NCBI RefSeq assembly: GCF_000243255.1
Contig: NZ_CM001436.1
Span: forward strand, 1,090,077 to 1,154,076
Direction: 5' to 3'
DNA length: 64,000 nucleotides
Origin: Methanoplanus limicola DSM 2279
GTDB lineage: Archaea > Halobacteriota > Methanomicrobia > Methanomicrobiales > Methanomicrobiaceae
Each line of letters begins with the position of its first letter. Position 1 is the stretch's first letter. Shown in pieces: positions 53,334 to 63,487 of this stretch. The position numbers and the translations under genes are program-made. Below the pieces are notes generated by a model. The model made no database searches and was not told where the DNA came from. It saw only the letters and a list, made by a program, of their open reading frames with translations.

Positions 53334-54716
53334 ATGAAACCAGAAAAAATCATACGGGCATTAACCCCTTTATTGATAATAGCACTGCTAGCGGCGATGG
53401 CCGTTCCGGCTGTTAGTGCTGAGGAAAAAAAATCTGATTTGTTATTCGTAGATTCTTCAGAAGCAATTTTTGAGATAATTGGAACTACAACTAACGTGAA
53501 AACAAATGTTGATTCTGAAAAGAGTGTCAATATTCTCGAAAATAAATACGGAAAATTAAACATTCCTTCGACTGTTCTTAGATACGATATTGTTCAGTTC
53601 AGCAAAGCAGATGTTGAAACAGATAAAACAAATTCCTTAAATATTTCAATCTACGGCAAAACATATAATCTAGTCCTTGAAAAAATGGATTTTGAAGATA
53701 TTGATGACAGAATAGATTCATATTCAGGATACATAAAAGGACTGGAAAACTCCATAGCATTGTTAACATTTGATGAAAGTATGAACAAATCTCTGGTTCA
53801 TGGAACAATTCAACTTAAAGATGAAACTATATTCATAACACCTATTCAAAACAGAGAGAATGGTATGAAAACAGCAATGCCTTTACACGCTGTTTACTCT
53901 TCAAAAGATATGATACAACCAAGTACAGCAGAAATAGCTGAGATTAAAAAATTGCCTCAGATAAAGATGAAGCTACCAGATAATAGCTCTCCTGCAGATG
54001 TACCAATATTATCAGATACATCTAAATCATCAAGAAGTTGGGAATCTGTTTATGTTCTTATAGCAACTGATCAGGAATTTTATGAACTTGAAACGAACTG
54101 GGTATCATCCGCACAGAGTTATATTTCCCAGGCGGCATACCAATATCAAAGAGCAGACTTAGGAGTATTCCTAAATGTTGCATCATACGATGATAATGAA
54201 ACAAAACGGGTTGCACTGTCAGGTGATAGCAGAAAAACATCGGATCCGTTATGCTTATTTAAGGACATATACCCTGTATCTGATTTGAATGATGCAAATG
54301 CAGACATAGCAATTTACCTGGGTGGAAACGATCTCACAACTGGACAATATGATCAGGCTCAGGGATTATCATGGGGGTATTCTTACTATAATACAATATA
54401 TGAAGATTATTGTCGCTACTTATGGTCACAGATGATAGCCGATAATGTTCCTGTTTGGGGTTTCATATATGATGGATCATACAAAGCAAGAGTGTATTGC
54501 ATAATTCATGAGTTAGGACATATATTTAATGCAACACATGAAAAAGCATGTACATTTTATGATGGAGGTTTCAAAACAACTGTAATGACACCCACTTATT
54601 TAGGAATTATTGAACAGACATACGAATATTCATCACCCAGTTATCATGGAGACATTGCACATAACAATGCAGGAGCAATAAGTGCAGTAAAGGGGAACAT
54701 TGCATCATTTGTATAA
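53334..54716 (+). CDS. exported metzincin-type zinc metallopeptidase
   Basis: 460 residues: the shared signal peptide (MKPEKIIRAL ... PAVSAEEK), a prodomain-like region to about 220 (YGKTYNLVLEKMDFEDIDDR is typical of reprolysin prodomains), and a catalytic domain. The zinc motif is HELGHIFNATHE at 392-403 (HExxHxxxxxH), with a Met-turn candidate in KTTVMTP about 18 residues later. This fits M12B/reprolysin-like or related archaeal metallopeptidases. It is the third effector joined to the repeated promoter/signal cassette. Confidence 0.82.
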   Translation: MKPEKIIRALTPLLIIALLAAMAVPAVSAEEKKSDLLFVDSSEAIFEIIGTTTNVKTNVDSEKSVNILENKYGKLNIPSTVLRYDIVQFSKADVETDKTNSLNISIYGKTYNLVLEKMDFEDIDDRIDSYSGYIKGLENSIALLTFDESMNKSLVHGTIQLKDETIFITPIQNRENGMKTAMPLHAVYSSKDMIQPSTAEIAEIKKLPQIKMKLPDNSSPADVPILSDTSKSSRSWESVYVLIATDQEFYELETNWVSSAQSYISQAAYQYQRADLGVFLNVASYDDNETKRVALSGDSRKTSDPLCLFKDIYPVSDLNDANADIAIYLGGNDLTTGQYDQAQGLSWGYSYYNTIYEDYCRYLWSQMIADNVPVWGFIYDGSYKARVYCIIHELGHIFNATHEKACTFYDGGFKTTVMTPTYLGIIEQTYEYSSPSYHGDIAHNNAGAISAVKGNIASFV

Positions 54717-54844
54717 ATATATATCTGTGTACACATATGAAACAACATAGTAAATAATAGGAGCATTTGGAATATCATCCCACAACAAATTAAACTTTTT
54801 TAATTTGCATTTATCAGTAAATAATGAATAAGGAGATTTCATAA

Positions 54845-55225
54845 ATGGAGAAGAAAAAAATTTTAGCACTAGTTATCACTGTGATTATTATCACATTATT
54901 GTACTTTTCCGGCCTGTACGCATTGATTGTTTATTTCCTGTTATCTATCACAGGGCTTGAATATGATGGATATCTAGACCTTATCGAGGAATCAAATTAT
55001 TCTAAGATTAACCAAAGTAATGTAATAAATATTTCCGAAAAAGATTTCAAAAAATGCCCTAAACTAAAAGAATTATTCACTAAAATAAATCCAGAACGGG
55101 AATCCAAAGTCAGTACAGTTAAAGTAAAACAAAATGTAATTGATACAATATGGTCTGATTACCCCCCTGACAAATATTTGTACTGGAATAATAGCTATTA
55201 TCATATTTTCCCAGTTTATGCATAA
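54845..55225 (+). CDS. small membrane-anchored protein, paralogue of 977-1360
   Basis: 126 residues: one N-terminal hydrophobic region (about 6-36) and an outer domain sharing ISEKDFKKCPKLKELFTKIN and YWNNSYYHI motifs with the gene at 977-1360. It is downstream of the metallopeptidase with a 128-base gap and its own likely RBS (AAGGAG). The shared small family next to exported-protein genes at both ends of the window suggests a common role. Function unknown. Confidence 0.68.
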   Translation: MEKKKILALVITVIIITLLYFSGLYALIVYFLLSITGLEYDGYLDLIEESNYSKINQSNVINISEKDFKKCPKLKELFTKINPERESKVSTVKVKQNVIDTIWSDYPPDKYLYWNNSYYHIFPVYA

Positions 55226-55656
55226 TACTCATTTTCCAAACAATACAGATATAACCCAAATGGATAACTGACTCTTAGGAACAGGTGTTCAATTCAGGCG
55301 TAATATACATTTTAACAGGAATTTTGGAAAAATCACTTGACAAGAACGCTTTTCTTGAAGCTCTTGATGACATATGTATGTTTGACCCTTCAAACAGGAT
55401 ATTGACCTGCCCGAGAACTTCAGGAAATCCTATATCCTGTATTTCCAGAAATACATGTCAATGAAGAGAAAACATAGCAGTTCTTGTTTAAAGGGAGATA
55501 TACAGATAAACAAAATGAATTTGTAATTTGAATTCATATTCATACGTCTTAGTTTTAGGGCCACTTCATACTGGAACTGATTTTACGTAGTCATGCCATT
55601 TTTTTGCGGCCTGCGGCGCTTTAGGAAACTATATATAGTCCAGCTGCAAAGTGCTC
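55226..55656. other. intergenic region with a short coding relic
   Basis: No complete gene is present. On the plus strand a short open stretch near 55318-55461 reads LEKSLDKNAFLEALDDICMF, then DPSNRILTCPRTSG, which looks protein-like but has no start and ends after about 48 codons; it may be a gene relic. The last ~40 bases hold the probable promoter of the transposase gene (CTATATATAG near 55630-55640). Confidence 0.35.
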
Positions 55657-56982
55657 ATGTCTCTTGAATTAGAGCAAGAAGGGCTTAAAATCAAGGAAAT
55701 CCTTGAGAAATACCTCAATGTTGAGGAAATATATTGCGCGGCCACCAGAACAGGTTTTATCACCAGAGAAAGGAAAACTGATCCATTTGCATTTTTATTT
55801 GCACTGGTTTTAGGTAGATTTTCTCAGGACACGCCGTCCATTGTAAAGTATAACAGAATATACAACTCATTGTCCGGTAAGGATCATTCTATTGAGTATA
55901 ACTCATTTTACGACCGTTTTGATGAAAGTTGCCTTAGTTTCATCAATGAATGCCTTGATATCTGTCTAAATAAGGCTATGTCCGAAGCCAGTGCTGAATT
56001 ATATGGTCATTTAAGGAAATTTAAAGATTTACTGATTCAGGACAATAGCATAGTTAGAATTCATCCATCTTTTTCAGAGAAGTATCCGGCAACCAGAACA
56101 CGTTCTAAAGCTGCCAGAATTAAAATTGCCTGTCTTTTCAGTGAACTTACCAATTCACCGGCTAAAGTTACATTATCAGCTGAAAATACAAATGACAATA
56201 AAACTCTGGAGATTGGTCCCTGGATTAAGGACAAACTCCTCCTAATAGATAGGGGTTTTTTTAAGCATGAAACTTTTGCTAATATAATGGAGAATGAAGG
56301 CTTCTTTATCTCCAGAGTAAAAAAAACCTCCAAACCCAGAATTAAAGAATTGGGCTTTGATATTCCAGAGCATTTAAGGGAGAAATGTTACGGTAAGACA
56401 ATATTTGAGGCAATGGAGATTCTCAAAGGCAGAGATATAGATGCAAATGTAACTTTGAATTATCCAGTTCAAAATTCCAATGGAAAAAGAGATTTAATCC
56501 CTTTTGAATTACGATTTATTGCCATATACAACGAGGAAAAAGAAGATTACCACACTTATCTTACAAATTTATCCAGAGAATATAAGGCCAAAACAGTTTC
56601 GGATCTGTATTCTCTTAGGTGGGATATTGAACTCCTGTTTAAAGAGATGAAAAGTGAATATGGCTTAGGGAAAATAAAGACTAAAAATGAATATCTAATG
56701 GAGATTGCCATAAAAATACCCATATTGACGTTAATTATTAGCAGGAAACTCTTTTGGTCGGTTCTTGAACTTGTCGATGAAAAAGACAAAAAAGATTATA
56801 GAATTACCAAATGGGCCAGAATATTTGCTGAAAATTCAATTAGAATCCTGAGAACATACTTTAGGGAAATATTTCCACTTGATAAAGAGAACGAATGGGA
56901 TTGGATATTAAGAGATTTAATCCGTGGAACTCGGACTGATCGTAAAAAACGAAAATATCTAACCATGGACTGTTATCACTGA
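55657..56982 (+). CDS. IS4-type transposase (ISH8-like)
   Basis: About 441 residues of a DDE transposase. Acidic residues in the expected places: Asp in LIQDNSIVRIH, Asp in LLLIDRGFF, and Glu in the YSLRWDIELLFKEMK signature (Y-x2-R-x3-E-x6-K), which defines the IS4 group. The frame is intact. The relative at 57691-60805 has the same landmarks but is broken. Inverted terminal repeats were not located with certainty, so the element limits are not given. Confidence 0.88.
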   Translation: MSLELEQEGLKIKEILEKYLNVEEIYCAATRTGFITRERKTDPFAFLFALVLGRFSQDTPSIVKYNRIYNSLSGKDHSIEYNSFYDRFDESCLSFINECLDICLNKAMSEASAELYGHLRKFKDLLIQDNSIVRIHPSFSEKYPATRTRSKAARIKIACLFSELTNSPAKVTLSAENTNDNKTLEIGPWIKDKLLLIDRGFFKHETFANIMENEGFFISRVKKTSKPRIKELGFDIPEHLREKCYGKTIFEAMEILKGRDIDANVTLNYPVQNSNGKRDLIPFELRFIAIYNEEKEDYHTYLTNLSREYKAKTVSDLYSLRWDIELLFKEMKSEYGLGKIKTKNEYLMEIAIKIPILTLIISRKLFWSVLELVDEKDKKDYRITKWARIFAENSIRILRTYFREIFPLDKENEWDWILRDLIRGTRTDRKKRKYLTMDCYH

Positions 56983-57690
56983 AGCTCGTTTTCAGTTTTT
57001 AGAACCTTCAATTGGTTCTATACATAGTCATAGCGTAAGCTAACTTCAAAAATTTGGGAAATACCTTATTTCATGAGCTAAAGCCTGGAAATTAAATAGA
57101 TATTTATTGTAGATATATGTGTGGTCCACAATAATTACTATTTTTCTGATTTTTACACTTTATGCGCGAAAATAGAATATATTCAGAGATCAAAAAGAGT
57201 CTCTATTTTCCAGCATTGTAACAAGAGATAATACTTATTTGACAATAATTATGCCAAAAATGCATACTGAACCCGTATCATATCCTAAATTTGAGGAATA
57301 CGTTAAAAATAATGTGTTATAATTAGGAAGTAATAGATCTCTTTAGACCTACCAGTACATTGGATCCTGCATTCCCGGAAACACATAACCCACTCTGAAA
57401 TCCATATAAGTCAGTTTAAGGGATCTGGACTGAAAAATTGCATACATTTTTGAGTGTACGTATTAATTAGTAACATTTTCCGATTAAATTAACAGGATTT
57501 AGAAATTCTAAAAGAAGATACTTCGCGCAGATTAGGAAATAAGAGGTAAAATGTTGCTATCTCAAGCCATTTTCTAAGCTGTATTATGTCAAATGTAAAA
57601 TAATGGCATATTAAACGTATTTTTAGAATTTTTGAATACAGCTATCGCTAAGGCTAACGACTCAAATATTGTTGGATTGACTTCTACTCT
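56983..57690. other. 708-bp stretch between two IS4-type genes
   Basis: No gene is supported. Near the left end GAACC (57002-57006) and GGTTC (57014-57018) form a small hairpin that may end the transposase transcript. Toward both ends there are similar sequences (GTAAGCTAACTTCAAAAATT at about 57027 and, on the other strand, AGCTGTATTCAAAAATTC near 57625-57650) that may belong to the ends of the two IS4-type elements. The rest is AT-rich with no clear signal. Confidence 0.35.
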
Positions 57691-58660
57691 TTAAAAGCCA
57701 ACATATTTGAGTGAAATTCGGTCGTATCCTTTATGTCGGCTACATGCAAGTCGCCGCAATGAATCTTCCAGTTTTTTCCATCTTTCACCAACACTCTCTT
57801 TTCCAAAGATACTCTGATCAATGATACTCAGGAACTCGTGAGCTTTCTCTGCAAAAACTTTAGACCATAAAAATGGACCATAACGAGGTTTTTCATCTTC
57901 ATCAAGTGATGCTACCATTTTTTTGTACAGATTTCTGCTCAAAACAAGCCTTATTAACATAGAATAGACATGGATCAGAGCAAGCGGTTCCCTGGCTAAA
58001 AGAAATTTCCCAAGATCATAGTCACTTTTCATCTCCTTGAATAACAGCTCAATTATCCATCGATACCGATATAGCTGATAAATCTCGTCCTTTTTGTAAG
58101 CATCACCAGGTAAGTTTGTTGCATAATTATGCCAAATCTTGTCATTTTCATCCCAGAAACAGACGACTCTGAAATCTGCATTAATTCTTTTTTTGCCCCA
58201 TGGTTTTTCTTTATCTCTTCCAGTAAAGGTGCATATTAGCTCAATTTCATCGCTTTTTGGAACTTTCTCAAGAAAGTCTCCTAAATTCATTCCTTTTTCA
58301 AAAATACTATCAAAAATCTTAGATTCTGATACAATTTCTTTTAATTTTGGTTTGGCTGAATTCTTGACCCGACTAACAAAAAATCCTCCTCTTTCATTGA
58401 TGTTTGCCAAAACATAATGCGAATAATAGCCTAAATCAAAAAGGAAAAGAACGTCTTTTATGTTCCCATCAATCCTGATTTTCTTGTAGTCATGCGTTTT
58501 TCATCAGTAATTTCAAATGATTTAAGTGAATGTGATACAGCACTATATACTGCATGAATTTTCAATCCCGCAGCTTCACTACGTGATCTTGCCGGTGGAA
58601 ATTCCTCTGCAAGTTTTTTGCTCAATCGAACGATGCTGCTGTCCTGTATCAAGATATCTT
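57691..58660 (-). pseudogene. IS4-type transposase, C-terminal part (split gene)
   Basis: Continues the N-terminal part at 60422-60805 after removal of the inserted IS66-type element: the joint reads GILKDILIQDSSIVRLSKK. It contains the second Asp region (VLFLFDLGYYSHY) and the YRYRWIIELLFKEMKSDY signature. A frameshift near 58498 (after ITDEK) additionally breaks it: the frame KRMTTRKSGLMGT ends while the correct protein continues in another frame as HDYKKIRIDGNIKD. The element is dead. Confidence 0.82.
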
Positions 58661-58668
58661 GTATATAT

Positions 58669-60127
58669 TCAGTGTTGTGAAGGATGAATCAAATTAAGCA
58701 AATCTTCAATTAAATCTGCACCATTGTTCTGACTGGTAAAAAGTACAGATGCAAGTATTTCTAATGTCCGAGAACCTTCTGGTGATCTCGTTCCTCCGGA
58801 AATTTTCCTTTTACAGTCATTGGCCTAACAGCTCTTTCAGCTTTATTGTTAGTACTCTCTACTTTCGGATTAATCACAAACTGAAATAATTTTTCCTTAA
58901 CTCTCTTTAAACTCTCCCCAAATTTCCTGCATTTTAAATTTTATAAGGTCGGTCTAATTTATCCTGCAATTCTGAGATTAAATTTTCAACATCCTCCGGG
59001 CGGCCTTTTCCCTCGAATGATTTTGCTTTAGCATGGATGTACTTCATTGTTTCATGGATATGTTTGCCCTCTTCACCATAAAGTTTTGAAAGATCTTTAG
59101 AATCTACAAGAAGATGAAACCAGCAAATCTGTTGTGCTCTGTTTCCGGTTTTTCTTGCCAATGTATTATACGCAGAGAATCGGTCATGAACATCTATTCC
59201 TTTTGGGTTTTCTCCAAGAATAGAAAGTGGTTCCTTGTGACTGCGGGTTTTTGCAATCATGTATAGTGCTACACCTTCCGCAACAAAAACCCACAACCAT
59301 TTGTTAATTCCACTCTCTCTCCAGGAAGTTTCATCCATGTATCTGACATCGGCTTCTCTGACCATCTCTTTGAGAACCTCATAATATTCAGAGAATTCCT
59401 TTGCAATCAATTCACCCATTTTTTGACTTCACCAGTGCTGATTTTTAAACCGGTAAAGTTCTTAAATATTTTAGGTATTCCAACTGCAGTACCTTTCATT
59501 ACAACATCCATCCAGACCGCAGTAAGCATAGCCCTTAAACCTATCCTTGCGTTTGGAAGAGCATCTAAAAACTTCTCCTTCAACCATTTTTTTACATTTT
59601 GAGCAATATCTCCGAGGGATATGATACATTGTAACAATTGGTTTAACTATGGGGATATCCTCAACAATTCTTGTCCTTTCTTCCTGCACTTTGCTCAATT
59701 TGGTATTGCCGCAGTAAGGGCATTCAGCCACATCAATTGTCTTATGTATGTCAACCTTCTCCGGTTTTGGCCTAAAATTACCCTTATGTCCAGGTTGTGC
59801 CCCTCTCTTCTTTTTCTTCTCTGTTTTATTATTATCTGGATCCTTGGAATCTTTAGTTGTGCTTTTTTTTGACTCTTTTTTTATGGCATATGGTTTGCCA
59901 CCTTTTTCTCCTGTAGTTGGTGGATGCCTGAATTTGTACTCATTGAATTCTTTTTTCAGCTTTTCATTTTCGTAGAGTAACTCTATGTTGGTGGAATTAG
60001 CCTGACTCAATTTTTTATTCAACTTCTCGTTTTCGACCTTCAGTTGAATAATATCATGAGATAATTTGGCTATTTCTTTCTTGTACCTGTATGTTTTGTT
60101 GTAATTACGGATACTTTCGCAATTCAT
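58669..60127 (-). pseudogene. IS66 transposase (TnpC-like), multiply frameshifted
   Basis: In order: an N-terminal coiled coil (IAKLSHDIIQLKVENEKLNKK), a Pro/Lys linker (KKKKRGAQPGHKGNFRPKPE), a zinc finger (CPYCGNTK and CSKCKK), the DDE region (YMDETSWRESGINKW, then VHDRFSAYN), and the closing NNKAERAVRPMTVK with the final catalytic Glu, ending LLNLIHPSQH. The frame is broken near 59605 (GEV/FLDALPN), near 59412 (KKWVN/ELIAKEF), near 58945 (KLDRP) and near 58815 (TVK/KISGG). It cannot make transposase. Confidence 0.85.
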
Positions 60128-60133
60128 CTGATA

Positions 60134-60298
60134 TCAGTCTTCAGGCCCTACAATTACAAGATAGACTTTCTTTCCAAGGTGTTCCTTTGGACAATCAACC
60201 TTCGCACTTGTTCCAAAGGGTGTAACTTTTCGAATGTAGAACCCCTCAATGTTTTTGACATTAAGTTCAGTTTCTGCAACAATTGGTACTTTTTTCAC
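60134..60298 (-). CDS. DUF2080-type transposase-associated protein (54 aa)
   Basis: A GTG start at 60298 gives a 54-residue protein ending at TGA 60134: ELNVKNIEGFYIRKVTPFGT, then AKVDCPKEHLGKKVYLVIVG. This matches the pattern of the DUF2080 family, small proteins found with archaeal transposases. It is the first gene of the IS66-type element, six bases before the transposase start, and seems intact although the transposase is not. Confidence 0.75.
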   Translation of the reverse strand: MKKVPIVAETELNVKNIEGFYIRKVTPFGTSAKVDCPKEHLGKKVYLVIVGPED

Positions 60299-60421
60299 AG
60301 ATATCTATTAGATATCTAAAGTATATATAACTTACGATTTGAATCAAAATAGCGATATTTCCAGAAAGTGATTCAAAAAAATGGGAAATTAGGATATTGC
60401 TTCAGAAGACTGAACATTTAC

Positions 60422-60805
60422 GATATCTTTCAGGATCCCAACCGGACCCTTTAATCTTGCAGGTGAATCTGCAAAGGTTATATTGATATAGTGATCCAGC
60501 ATCGCTCGTAAGAAAAGAGCCATATTACTGTCAAAACGATTGTGAAAACTCTGATATCTAATCTCTTTTGTCCCTGCGGATTTCCCACCCAGGTCTTGAT
60601 AGTCACGATGAATTTCTTCAAGTGTAGGTTTACAGTGACTACTGATTCCAAAAATAAGGACGTATAAGAGATATGTCGGATCTAATTTCCTCATTCTCTT
60701 AATAAATCCAGTACTGCGTGCCTTTTCCATAATAACTTCAGGAGGGAGTAATTTCTCCTGCCAATTCCTCAGGGAATTGTTATCATCTTTTTGCTGATGA
60801 TTCAT
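60422..60805 (-). pseudogene. IS4-type transposase, N-terminal part (split gene)
   Basis: Begins MNHQQKDDNNSLRNWQEKLL and continues to ARLKGPVGILKDI, where the IS66-type element interrupts. The N-terminal region is comparable to that of the intact IS4-type gene (STGFIKRMRKLDPTYLLYVL against RTGFITRERKTDPFAFLFAL). A TATA-like TTTATATAC lies about 30-40 bases upstream of the start. Confidence 0.82.
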
Positions 60806-61007
60806 ATTTCCAGGTTCCGCGAAGCGGCGCGCGAAAAGTATATAAAGGTTCCGATCTGTTGTGGGGTGTGGGATTATTGGGGAGTAATACTCAAAAATGA
60901 AATATTGATGACTTCACGCTAAAAGTGACTTATATGCTCTGAAATCTAACTCCACATTTTTCTTAATATTCCAAAATACTCCCCAAGATCAAACCGATAG
61001 TTCTATA

Positions 61008-61039
61008 ATCGTCATGTGTTAAATAATACACATAACGAT
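61008..61039. promoter_or_regulatory. palindrome upstream of the IS1634-type transposase
   Basis: ATCGTCATGTGT and ACACATAACGAT form an almost perfect inverted repeat around TAAATAAT, ending 11 bases before the ATG at 61051. In RNA it would be a hairpin directly before the RBS AGGAG; in DNA it could be an operator. Either would limit transposase production. Confidence 0.5.
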
Positions 61040-61050
61040 TAGGAGTTTAC

Positions 61051-62661
61051 ATGGTCGCAATAGTTCACCAAACAGACAAAAGATCCGGGATAACCTATGC
61101 TTACCGCTCCGTATCATACTGGGACAAGGAAAAGAAACAGTCACGTGCCAAACGTACCCTTATTGGGCGTGTAGACAAAGAGACAGGTAAAATAGTCCCC
61201 ACTGATGGACGCAACAGGAAGAAAAAAGAAGGTAATCCGCCTGTGAAACGTAATACAAAGAGGTTTGAGGAAGCACATCGTTCATTCTACGGAGCCACAT
61301 ATCTACTGGATGCTATTGGTGAGAAATTAGGTATCATTCATGATCTGAAACAGTGTTTCCCCGACACATATGAGCAAATCTTATCCGTTGTGTACTATTT
61401 AATCCTTGAAGACAGCACTCCGATATACCGTTTTGAGAAGTGGGGACTCCTGCATAAGCATCCTTATGGCAAAGACATCACCTCACAACGCAGTAGTGAA
61501 CTGTTTTCCAGCATTACCGAGGCAAATAAACTACAGTTCTTCAGACTTCAGGGAAAGAGAAGGATGGATAATGAATTCTGGGCTTATGATACAACATCTC
61601 TGTCCAGCTATTCAGAAACCCTCAGGCAGGTACAGTATGGTCGCAACAAGGAGCACGACAAACTGGCACAGCTGAATCTTGCTCTGGTCTTTGGACAGGA
61701 GTCCAATCTCCCTTTCTATTACAGAAAACTCGCAGGTAATATCCCGGATTCAAAGACCATTACACGCCTGCTTGAAGAGCTGGATATTCTTGATCACTCA
61801 AGAGTTAAACTGGTTCTTGACCGGGGCTTTTACAGTGAGGTCAATATTAACAACCTGTTTAAGAATCACGTGAAGTTCCTTGCAGGTGTCAGAATGTCTC
61901 TGAAATTTGTCTATGGAGAACTTGATGCAGTCTATGACATTTTTAGGAGCTTTGAGCGTTACAGTGAGAATTACGAACTGTATTACCAGACTATCCGGAC
62001 CACCTGGAATTATACGCAGGAGCGTCCTTACAAAGGAGATACTCTTCAGGAATCACGCCGCCTTTACATTCATTATTACTACAACATCGACCGGGCAGCC
62101 GAAGATGAGAAAAACTTCGACCGTAAGCTAATTGCACTAAAAAAAGAACTGGAATCAGGAGAGCGTGTTCCAGGACACGCTAAACTTTACAAGCAGTACT
62201 TCATTACCAAAACAACACCTAAGAGAGGAACAAAGGCACAGATTATTGATGAAAATGTCATCAAAGCCAAGCGATATTTTGGGTTTTTTGCTCTGATTAC
62301 CAATGAAAAGATGGATGCAGTAACTGCTCTTGAACTCTACCGCAACAAAGATGTGGTTGAAAAGGCCTTTGGAAATCTCAAAGAACGCCTGAATATGCGC
62401 CGTACACTCGTTTCTTCAGAACAGAGCCTTGATGGGAAACTGTTTGTGCAGTTTGTGGCACTGATCTACTTATCTTATCTCAAAAAGCAGATGCAGGATC
62501 ATAACCTTTTCAGGAATTACACATTGCCTGGTATGTTGGACAAACTGGATGTCATCGAGTGTTTTGAACAACCAGGAAAATCTCTCAGAGTGGGTGAGAT
62601 ACTCGATAAACAGGAGCAGCTGTACCGGGACCTGGGGGTGACACCACCCACATCGTTATGA
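61051..62661 (+). CDS. IS1634-type transposase
   Basis: 536 residues, apparently intact. It has a DDE core: Asp in FWAYDTTSLSSYSE, Asp in VKLVLDRGFYSEV, and the YRNKDVVEKAFGNLK signature with the final Glu and Lys, typical of the IS1634 group of the IS4 superfamily. The N-terminus (GITYAYRSVSYWDKEKKQSR) is characteristic of this group. Possible ends are TGTGGGGTGTGGGATTATTG near 60860 and, on the other strand, a TGTGGGTGGTGTCACCCCC stretch near 62655, but the pairing is imperfect. Confidence 0.88.
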   Translation: MVAIVHQTDKRSGITYAYRSVSYWDKEKKQSRAKRTLIGRVDKETGKIVPTDGRNRKKKEGNPPVKRNTKRFEEAHRSFYGATYLLDAIGEKLGIIHDLKQCFPDTYEQILSVVYYLILEDSTPIYRFEKWGLLHKHPYGKDITSQRSSELFSSITEANKLQFFRLQGKRRMDNEFWAYDTTSLSSYSETLRQVQYGRNKEHDKLAQLNLALVFGQESNLPFYYRKLAGNIPDSKTITRLLEELDILDHSRVKLVLDRGFYSEVNINNLFKNHVKFLAGVRMSLKFVYGELDAVYDIFRSFERYSENYELYYQTIRTTWNYTQERPYKGDTLQESRRLYIHYYYNIDRAAEDEKNFDRKLIALKKELESGERVPGHAKLYKQYFITKTTPKRGTKAQIIDENVIKAKRYFGFFALITNEKMDAVTALELYRNKDVVEKAFGNLKERLNMRRTLVSSEQSLDGKLFVQFVALIYLSYLKKQMQDHNLFRNYTLPGMLDKLDVIECFEQPGKSLRVGEILDKQEQLYRDLGVTPPTSL

Positions 62662-62809
62662 ATGGGCGGGAATCCAGGTTATAGTGTGTAGACAGCACTG
62701 AAAAAAATTTGTCCACATTGAATAAACAAACTCAAGCAAAATCCATACCGACCTGAGGCAGATAAAACCTCTGTATTTCCTGACCGACAATGACAATAAG
62801 GGCACAATT

Positions 62810-63487
62810 ATGAAATTATCTTTTAAAAATGTTGTATTATTTGGGATGATATTCTGTATTATTACATTATCATCAGGATGTATAGATGAAACAGATTATG
62901 CCTCATACCAAAACAATAACCAGGATTATCAAAAAGTTGAGTCTGACTGTCCGGAGGACTACGTACCATCACTGTATAGTGACGCATGCCAGTCATTTCT
63001 TAAAAATGGTTCATGGGTGCCCACATTAATTTTTGATTCAGATGTTTCAGACAGTTCTATTAAAGCAGTTATGGAGCGGTATTTTGGGGAATATGATAAT
63101 GAATGGCGAATCTTTAATTTTTCCTCAGATTTTCCATACTATCTGAAATCACCTAAAGAAAAATACAATTACTATACGTCCCAGATTAAGGAAAACTGGG
63201 AATTATGTTTAAACTGCCATTACGGCTGTTATGATGAGGGAATTATCTCTTTTGAAAAAGAAAGGGGAGATTATGTAATACTTGGACTTAATAACTGCCG
63301 TATAAAGTATAAGAACTGTTTTGAAGAGATGAAAAAAGCAGGGATTCCGGTAAAGAAAACAAAATGTGCATTTCCAAGGAAATACAGAACAAATAATTCA
63401 GATGTCGAAATGATCAATCTGCTGAAAGAAATAGACAAAGATGAAGAGGTTCTTTTCGTTATGAAGTCATATATCAACGACAGATAA
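62810..63487 (+). CDS. Cys-rich lipoprotein, copy 2
   Basis: Nearly identical to the gene at 49540-50217. 225 residues, lipobox ITLSSGC, the same Cys pattern. Differences are few (for example ASYQNNNQ for APSQNNSQ, AVMERYF for AFMERYF). Unlike copy 1 it is followed by an intact convergent ThiS-like gene, so this is likely the original arrangement and copy 1 the duplicate. Confidence 0.75.
   Translation: MKLSFKNVVLFGMIFCIITLSSGCIDETDYASYQNNNQDYQKVESDCPEDYVPSLYSDACQSFLKNGSWVPTLIFDSDVSDSSIKAVMERYFGEYDNEWRIFNFSSDFPYYLKSPKEKYNYYTSQIKENWELCLNCHYGCYDEGIISFEKERGDYVILGLNNCRIKYKNCFEEMKKAGIPVKKTKCAFPRKYRTNNSDVEMINLLKEIDKDEEVLFVMKSYINDR

Larger units (their letters stand above)
58661..60421. mobile_element. 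IS66-type element inserted in an IS4-type transposase gene
   Basis: 1761 bases. The ends are imperfect inverted repeats starting with GTA: GTATATATTCAGTGTTGTGA (left) and, on the other strand, GTAAATGTTCAGTCTTCTGA (right). The direct repeat GATATCTT flanks it at 58653-58660 and 60422-60429, eight bases as expected for IS66. Removing element and one repeat restores the IS4 transposase frame. It contains a DUF2080 gene and a transposase gene with several frameshifts. Confidence 0.9.
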
